Shown in pieces: positions 57,031 through 64,000 of a stretch of 64,000 nt of DNA (position 1 is the first letter of the stretch; each line of letters opens with the position of its first letter). The DNA lies in assembly GCA_910890315.1 (NCBI GenBank), contig CAJVGD010000001.1, forward strand, positions 2,046,001-2,110,000, given 5' to 3'. A program made the position numbers and the translations under genes. Under the pieces are notes generated by a model. The model did not search any database, was not told where the DNA came from, and saw only the letters and a list, made by a program, of their open reading frames with translations. Source of the stretch: Serendipita indica DSM 11827 (Eukaryota > Basidiomycota > Agaricomycetes > Sebacinales > Serendipitaceae).

Positions 57031-60000
57031 CTATAGGGGAGTTGAGGTCGACGTTGATGAGGACGACTGCTGTGGCGAATGGAATCCCGGCGAGGACGGA
57101 ATATGGGGTGCCTCACTCCATTCTAACGTGGCATGCAACAACTGGGCTTCATAATCTCGTTTCGAGGCATCATCTCTTCCAACTCCATCTGCGTGAGCGG
57201 TACCTGAAACGTCACCAGACAGTGAACGGAGCTTGGCGTCTTCGAGCTGTTTGATAAATAGCTCCTCGTCTTCGCGTGTCCATTCTTGGGCACTTGCTGT
57301 TGTGGACGAAGTGGATTGTCTAGGCGGAAGTGGTGGCGGCTTGACGAGACGTGATGGCCCAGCTCTAGGAGCTGGTGGTGGCTTGACAAGACGCGATGGT
57401 CCTGCTCTAGGAGCATGTGGCTCGAAACTGGGTGCGGCCATAGATGGAGAATCCAAGTCAGTAGAATTCCCCGTTGCGGTACGTCCTACGTTCGCATTCG
57501 TTGTCAAAACAGCAGTGGTAATCTGTCCACCTGCAAAGTATTGGGCCTCTTGGCTCGTCACGTCCGCAATGGTGCCCGCACCACCTTTCGTAATGACCCA
57601 TTGCACGCGCTTCGACATAGCCTTTTTACGTTTCTTGACATTCTCGGACTTGATTGCGACTCTGAATGCTTGGATGATCACAGTACGCGTCGCTTCGTCT
57701 CGCAAGCCTGGTGTGTCGAGAGGTACCGTATGCAACGAGCGCAAGTGTCGTTCGAAATGAGCCTCTCGTTGGACGATTCCAACTGAGTGCTTTTTATCCT
57801 TCTTGACCTTCTTCGACTCGGCCATGTCCTCCTCACCCTCTAAACCTCCCTCGTCTACGTCTGTATATAGCGTCTGGTTGTCGGGCATCAGTGTCTCATC
57901 ATAGCCTGGGACCCTCTCGTGAGGTGCACCAGACTTCTCCCCAGTAGGAGACTTGGTAGAGGCTGCGGGTATGTTGTCCTTTGGCGGCACTGGAGGCGGG
58001 AAATGGGGTTTTCTAGGAGACTTGGGTGTTTGTAGCGATGCATCTCGACCTTGGTCAACCCTGAGTTGACGGATATGTCGTTCTGTGGCCGTATCTCTTC
58101 TTTGAAGCGACATTAACGCGCCTCGTACAGGGTAGGTAATCAGGCTAAAGGCCCCTTTACGAAGCAGTCAACCTAATGGTTCGCAATAGCATGGAAGGGC
58201 CGACATACCGGCTGTAGGACGCATTGCGAGGTTCGCGTCTGTTCCCGTATCTCAGCACAAATAAAGGCGAGAGTCATGATGGACTCACAGCTCCGCATAT
58301 TACCAACAAGAGCACCTTTCCATCCCTGTTCTCAGAACGCAATTAGCCCATCGTACGTATCGAGAAAGTTGGTGCATACACCCGATTTGTACCCTTCGAC
58401 CGGCTCCGTCCACAGCCCAGTGATACCGTCACTGAGTCCAAAGAAGAAAGCCTTTCCACCTTCCTTGAACCCACTTTTCCAGTCTCTCGGTCGACCAGGC
58501 TCGCGGATAGCCGAGCCGTATAATGCTGGGAAATGGGCAAACTCATCCGTAAAGGACTCGAGGATGTGCATGATACCTGAAAATTGCGGTCCATCAGCAT
58601 TGAGTGATGTTGGCCAGAAAGGACGTAAAGGGTCAACGCACTCCGTGGGATGGCCACCGTCGTATTGATCAATCCCTTCTTTGGTTCCCTGGAAAAGTCA
58701 AAATACTGATTACAGCCATGTCAAGTGCATTTTTACGTACGTAAACATTTGCACCAATCCTTCCGAGAACGACGTGACGCACAATAAAGCTTCAACGACA
58801 CCACCAGTGAATGGTGTCTTGCTCTTTAGACCCGTGTCGTACTCCTTTGAACCTGCGCGCAGCAAACATATGCAGCATTTAGCACAAACTGAGTAAGGTA
58901 TAACCAAGGACTCACGGTGAATCTCAAGCTTGTGAATATTGAGCAATTTCTCTTCGTTGAGAACTTGAGCGGCCAATGCGCTAAGCTTGAGGCACTAATA
59001 ACAATTCATGAGTGGGGATGTTGCTGGTTTGAATGGAAGACGTACATGTTGGGGATCCCACCAGACTGCAAGCTCTTCAGGAATCAAATCGCACCGCATA
59101 TTTAGCAGTGGAAGATGTTGATGAAATGAGCGGACACCATTCCGGACGCCATTCTATTCGAGGACTGTTTTCAGCAAATGAAAATAATCGGAGAAACTGA
59201 AGGGATAGAACGAAAGAAGAGCATACCTGAGCCCGGATTTGCTCACCCAATCTCCTTGCCCCATCTCTTGCCGCAGAGGTCATACAGAATTCGATGGCAG
59301 CCTTCAGTCTCTCGACGCCCAATTTCTCCGGTTTAATGGGCTTTGGTCCCGCACCAGATTTCCACACCATGTTTCCCCAGAATGGCTGGTCGCCGAAGAA
59401 TGGAACAATGATGGTTGGTTTGCCCAACTGTAAACCGATGGCAGTAGTGCCAGCACCGCCGTGGTGGCACACTGCAAAGACCTTTGTGAAGAGCCAGTCG
59501 TGAGGCACGTTGCCTAGGATGAATACATGCGGTGGAACCTGAGTATTCCCCAGTCCTCCCCAACCAGCTGAGATAAGTGCCCTGACACCGGCTAGCCTCG
59601 TCGCCTCAAAGATGACTTGTGTCACCTTCTCCGGATCTTCGACTACCACTGACCCAAATCCAATATAAATGGGTGGTGGACCAGATGCCAGAAAAGTAGC
59701 AAGAGTGGTGGACGGAGAGTATGACGATGCGAGATTGAGAAAGTAGAAGCCTACAACGTCTATGTGATTTTGCCAGTCGATCGGACGAGGGACCAGAAGC
59801 GGGCTAAAGCAATAGGTCCAGGGTATCTTGAGTCTGTCGACGAGACCAGGTCCAGAGCGAACATTGAGGGCTGATAGTCCCAGCTTTGAAGTACGGAACT
59901 CATTGATGACCCCACCGAGACTGTGCAATGTCAATGACGACCTGAAGGAGGGGAAAGGGAAGAATACAAACCCCTGCCAGGTCATCATTTCCGCTAATCC

Positions 60001-61097
60001 GTAGCTCAAATAGTTTGTCAACCCGGGTTCGGCATTCGACTGGGAGATATTGACCAGTGGGTGAGGGAATGCAGCAGTCGGACACCATGGCATTGCTGAT
60101 AAGACGATGAGCACAAGCTTCGCTAGTATTGGGTGTGATAACGGTATGTGTACGTACTGAAAGAGAGCTGGAGGGGAATGCCAAGTGCTTCGGCACAATG
60201 CACGTGGGCGAATGCGGGTGGGTTGGAGATGATAGCATCCGCGATGAATGGTTTTCCATCGATATCTGGCTGAGAGCACGCGTCCCAGCAGCCATTGAGG
60301 ATTTCAGAGAGCATGCGCTGCTTCCGGGGAATATCACCGTTTGTGAGTGACGTCCAGCCAGGCATTAGTCCTGGATCTAGCGTCACTCGGTCACTTTACT
60401 TCTATCATTTCGCATGGCTTGGACGTACTGCGGACCATGTAGCTCATGAGTTCATGCGGGTCGCCGCCAATGTTGTAAAACTCCAGCCCAGCCTCTTTGA
60501 TAAACTCACGAAAGGTTCCATGAGTTGCGATACGAACTCTGTGTCCATGACGAAGGAGCTCCTGGCCCAATGCGAGAAATGGCTGTACGTCTCCTGTTCT
60601 TTGCTCAGTGTATGTGCCATGATATGCGAGGGTGAGAACGTACCGCGACTACCGACGATCATGACGACGACACTGAGTCTGGGCACCCTTCCGCCCTCTC
60701 GTAGTCCCAAATCCTCAGCATCATCTGAAGACGAGGTCGAAAGCAGAACGGGGTCAACAGCAAACTCGCGAATCTCGTTGGCATAGTTTGTTGGTAAAGT
60801 ACCAGGAAGTGCCTTCTTGACGTTCATTGTCACATTGATGCGTCCGTCTTGTGCAATGGTTGCTTTCGAGTCAAGGCCCTTTCCATGGGCCTTGTAAGCA
60901 GTCAAATCTGTTCGTCGCATCAGTTTGCATTACAAATAATATGATAGATGGTGGCGAATCGTATAGGATTGAGAGACCTTACCTTGATCTGCAGCGATGA
61001 CGCCCGCGAGTTCCTCGTCCGACGCGTTCATGTGCTCGGTATATGGTGGAGGATCATCGACGGGGACATTGCCGCTTTGATTCTTCTCGATGATCAT
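57031..61097 (-). CDS. sterol 3-beta-glucosyltransferase-like protein with UIM-like tail (copy 1)
   Basis: GT-B enzyme of the UGT80/Atg26-like group, expected to transfer glucose from UDP-glucose to sterols. The start [20 protein letters not shown] (61097) includes a PPPY motif; no GRAM or PH domain is visible. The N-terminal Rossmann part begins [20 protein letters not shown]. The donor site is [32 protein letters not shown] and FFGDQPFWG. After the enzyme comes a glycine-rich amphipathic region ([33 protein letters not shown]) like that of related fungal proteins. The basic/acidic tail continues with proline-rich repeats ([12 protein letters not shown], twice). It ends with [20 protein letters not shown], which fits the ubiquitin-interacting-motif pattern (acidic run, Ala-x3-Ser). 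Many exons, apparently intact. Confidence 0.83.
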
Positions 61098-61162
61098 AGT
61101 CCGGACGATTAGAGATTGAACTTCAAGAGCACCAACCCACTATCACCACTTCAATAGCTGGT

Positions 61163-61169
61163 TATATAC
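61163..61169 (-). promoter_or_regulatory. TATA-like element of glucosyltransferase copy 1
   Basis: TATATAA on the minus strand, about 66 bp before the start codon at 61097. The whole gap to the next tandem gene is only 205 bp, so promoter and upstream 3' UTR share it. Confidence 0.5.
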
Positions 61170-61302
61170 TGTTGTATGTTGTCAACTCCATCAAGCGTCT
61201 CGCCAACATTGACAGAGTCCGCAGCCACCCATTAAATCTGCTGCGCCGGGACACAAACGGACACGTTGACAAAAGTCATTGCGCAGCTCTTATCGACAAA
61301 TT

Positions 61303-64000
61303 CTACGAATCCTGAGTGTTAATATGTCCGGCGTCTCCTTCTCTCCATCGAGCCGCTGCCTGGAGGAGACCCCGCTCAAACCCACGCTGCTCCGCGAGTG
61401 ACAGCTCCATCGCCATCCGCATCTCCTTTTCAAATTCTTCGTCTCCTACTTCGATTGAACTTGAAGTTGGATTGACAAGAGATGCCTCCTTTGCAAGCTC
61501 GAGTTGCCGCTCAAACTCTCGTTCCTCGTCCTCTCCCCAGTCGGGTGGAGACAAAACTTGTGGTGCTTGCTCCACAAGGGGTTTTGTCACAGAGTGTTCC
61601 GTAGTTGCAGTCACCCGAGGTGGTAGCTGCGGCGGTTCTACTCTTTTGTATGATGCCTGTGGCTTTGATGGATCCTCTGTTGAGGCCCCATTTGATGACA
61701 GTTTCAAAGCGGCTTCTGTCTCTCCAGACGATCCACCCGTATCTTCGACGCTCAGCGTCCCCGCACCACCTCGGACGAGTGCCTCGCGGACTCGCTCCTC
61801 GATTGTAACCCTTCTCTGCTTCTCCTCCTCGGGTTGAAGTGCCCGCTTGAATGCGCTGATAACTCTCTCCCTGTCCTCGAGTGACAGATCTGAAGATGAT
61901 ACGTCGTCCTTTCCTTGCTGCACACGAACAGCATAAACACGGTGTTCGGCATCCTGAACACCGGCTAACTTGCGCATTGACATCCAAGCTCCAGTAATTG
62001 GATGTGATATTGCGCCGACGACGCCTATACCATTTCATCAGTGATGGCCAAGGATAGCGGGTCCTGCTCGCCTGCGGCTGGACGGACAGTCGCGTTGATG
62101 TCTGCAACGAATATTTATGAGAGAGGGTGGTAAATTAAGGATGCGTACTCACAACTACGACCAGATCCCTTGATAAACCCCAGAAACCCCTGCCAAAGCT
62201 CAGTCACTCGCCAGGAGCTCTAACTTGTATGCTCACTTCTTTCTTTGCGCCATCAACGGGTTCAGTCACCAGCCCGGTGATAGCGTCTGCGTATCCCCAG
62301 AAAACACCCTATAACCATTAGTGATGAAGTTGTAAGTGTTAAATGTGGGCGGTGCATGCGCAGGAGACGAACGTGAGGGATATTAGGTGAGAGAATGAAA
62401 ATACATCGAATAGAGATGGCGAACCTTTGCACCCTCTCGTACTCCACTTGAGAAATCTTTAATTTTGCCCACTTTGCGCACTTTGGAGCCATACGATTTG
62501 GGAAGATGGTGGAACCCTTCGTGTATCGCACCAATAATTTGGATCACACCGCGTGGAATAGCCGTCGTGGTGTTGATAATCCCATTGATGGGAGAGCTAC
62601 AGATGAAAGTCGATTAATGACCGTAGTCAAGGAGCTGTAAACGATATAGGGGGTTACGTACTAGAAAATTTGCGTAATAGATCCGTAGTAATGCGTGACA
62701 GTACGAAAGATTTCGATCACGCCACCCGTTACAGGATCAGTCGCCTTTGCCCGGCTTTCGTATTCTTTGACGCCTACGTGCGAATTGATATCAATGGTCC
62801 ATAGCGCATAGAAACGCGTACGATGTAGTTCGAGACTATTCATGTCCAATAGCTTTTCTTCTACCAGCACTTGTGCTGCGAACGCGCAGAGTTTCAAACA
62901 CTATCCACAAAAGCAATCAGTATCCGATTGTATATCATATTCAGAAAGGAGACCCACGTGATCCGTGGACCACCAAACGGCCAACCGTTCGGGGAGTAAA
63001 TCGCATCTAAAAGGGTATCAATTCCCCTCTGAATCCACCGGTAAGTAAACGAAGACGTACCGCATGTTCAACAACGGCAAATGGCGATAAAAGGAATCCA
63101 CGCCTTCTGAGACACCGTCATGCTTGCGAATCCTTTCACCGAGTGCACCAGCCGCATGCTTCGCGACATCGGTTTTGCAAAACTCGATCGCATCCTTGAG
63201 CGTTTGGACATTCAATTTATCCTTCTTGATCGGTTTGGGCCCAGCGCCGGCCTTGTGAATCATGGCGCCCCAGAACGGCTGATCACCAAAGAATGGAACA
63301 ACGATCGTTGGCTTGCCCAACCTCAGCCCAATTGCTGTCGTTCCAGCCCCACCATGATGGCACACGGCGAATACCTTGGTGAAGAGCCAGTCATGAGGTA
63401 CGTTTCCAAGTATGAATATATGTGGAGGGATGTTTGCATTTCCGAGTCCTCCCCAACCAGCCGATACGAGCGCCCGCACCCTGCGAGACGCGTGGCTTCG
63501 AAAATATCATTTGTCATCTGCACAGGATCTTCAACGACAACTGAGCCGAACCCGATATAGATTGGTGGTGGGCCTGAAGCAAGAAAATTGGCGAGATCTT
63601 GCGCTGGTTTGTAATTTTGGGCAAGATCCAGAAAGTAAAATCCAACGACATCTAAAACAGTCGTATTGGTCAGCTGTACAACATGAAAGCAGAGCGAAGA
63701 CAAACCGATATGGTTCTTCCAATCAGGAGGTTTGGGCACGAGAGAAGGGCTGAAGCAGTACGTCCATGGTACCTTGAGCCGATCGACAATTCCGGGACCT
63801 GAGCGGATAGAAAGCGGTTCGAGCCCGAGAGTGCGCTTCCGGAAATGGTTGATCACGTCACCGAGACTTTACGGGTGTCAAAGAGAGAGAATCGGGAGAC
63901 CGAAGAGGCTAACCCTTTCCAAGTCATAATCTCCGCGAGTGCGTAACTCAGATAGTTTGTCAACCCAGGTTCTGCATTGGAAGATATAATGTTGACCAGG
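61303..64000 (-). CDS. sterol glucosyltransferase-like protein with two UIM-like motifs (copy 2, 5' end beyond window)
   Basis: Tandem paralogue of copy 1, running off the right edge, so the N-terminal Rossmann part is missing from the window. Visible: [94 protein letters not shown] and [18 protein letters not shown]-like [19 protein letters not shown]. The amphipathic region (DAITGLVTEPVDGA, GAISHPITGAWMSMRKL) is followed by a charged tail. Two UIM-like helices close it: EDEEREFERQLELAKEASLV and DEEFEKEMRMAMELSLAEQ. Near 63480 one base seems missing between ATRLAG and VRALVSAGWGG when compared with copy 1. This is either a frameshift that would disable the gene or a sequence error. Confidence 0.78.

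Noticed and set aside
61316-61837. Plus-strand frame rich in Ser and Cys
   Set aside because: Antisense to the acidic UIM-bearing tail of glucosyltransferase copy 2.
1-64000. Retroelement or DNA-transposon remains
   Set aside because: I looked for reverse transcriptase, integrase and transposase motifs and for long terminal repeats around the duplicated blocks and saw none; the long direct repeats at 23 and 26 kb are copies of host gene ends.

Overview
This window looks like nuclear DNA of a basidiomycete fungus. The genes are split by many introns of about 45-60 nt with GT..AG ends. They are packed on both strands with very short intergenic gaps, and the families are typical of Agaricomycetes: a NACHT-WD40 STAND protein, a FunK1-type kinase, an AA9 polysaccharide monooxygenase, F-box-like proteins and an Egt1 ergothioneine fusion. 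The mix, and the style of the STAND and FunK1 proteins, suggest a Rhizoctonia/Ceratobasidium-like species. That placement is inference; no rRNA or marker gene is present to prove it. No tRNA, rRNA, CRISPR array or recognisable retroelement was seen.

Layout: 0.2-4.3 kb holds a dienelactone hydrolase gene and an AP-1 beta-adaptin gene reading away from each other. 4.9-14.6 kb is an accessory block: a large STAND (NLR-like) gene with 15 WD40 repeats, a truncated FunK1 kinase copy, a broken F-box-like gene on the plus strand, and a tandem pair of F-box-like genes of which one is broken. 14.8-23.1 kb returns to mostly conserved genes: AA9 LPMO, Mtc1, a BTB protein, a Yippee protein, an unrecognised serine-rich protein and the E1 alpha subunit of branched-chain 2-oxoacid dehydrogenase. 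At 23.3-26.3 kb an almost complete FunK1 kinase gene sits between two decayed direct copies of the same chromosomal junction (5' end of the E1 alpha gene plus 3' end of the M3 peptidase gene).

26.5-43.6 kb is dense housekeeping: M3 oligopeptidase, SET-MYND protein, Pex28-32-type peroxin, Egt1, Ysc84/SYLF protein, ribosomal protein uL30 (L7), nucleotide pyrophosphatase/phosphodiesterase and NAD(P)HX epimerase. 43.7-47 kb carries three diverged tandem C2H2 zinc-finger genes. 47.6-57 kb has an unrecognised gene, a nitrilase-family hydrolase, eIF2A, a dynactin p24-like gene, the DNA glycosylase Nth1 and the tRNA methyltransferase Trm9. From 57 kb to the window end there is a tandem pair of sterol-glucosyltransferase-like genes, each ending in ubiquitin-interacting-motif-like helices; the second runs off the edge.

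Functional links are modest. Several neighbours are divergent pairs sharing 100-400 bp of promoter (DLH/AP-1 beta, Mtc1/BTB, M3 peptidase/SET-MYND, NPP/NAD(P)HX epimerase, eIF2A/dynactin, Nth1/Trm9). The points most worth a second look are the WD40 array arranged as 7 + one degenerate repeat + 7, the kinase gene flanked by long duplications of both neighbours, and the glucosyltransferases with UIM-like tails. Four otherwise conserved genes contain a single-base frame slip; this may be real decay, but it may also be residual sequencing error.
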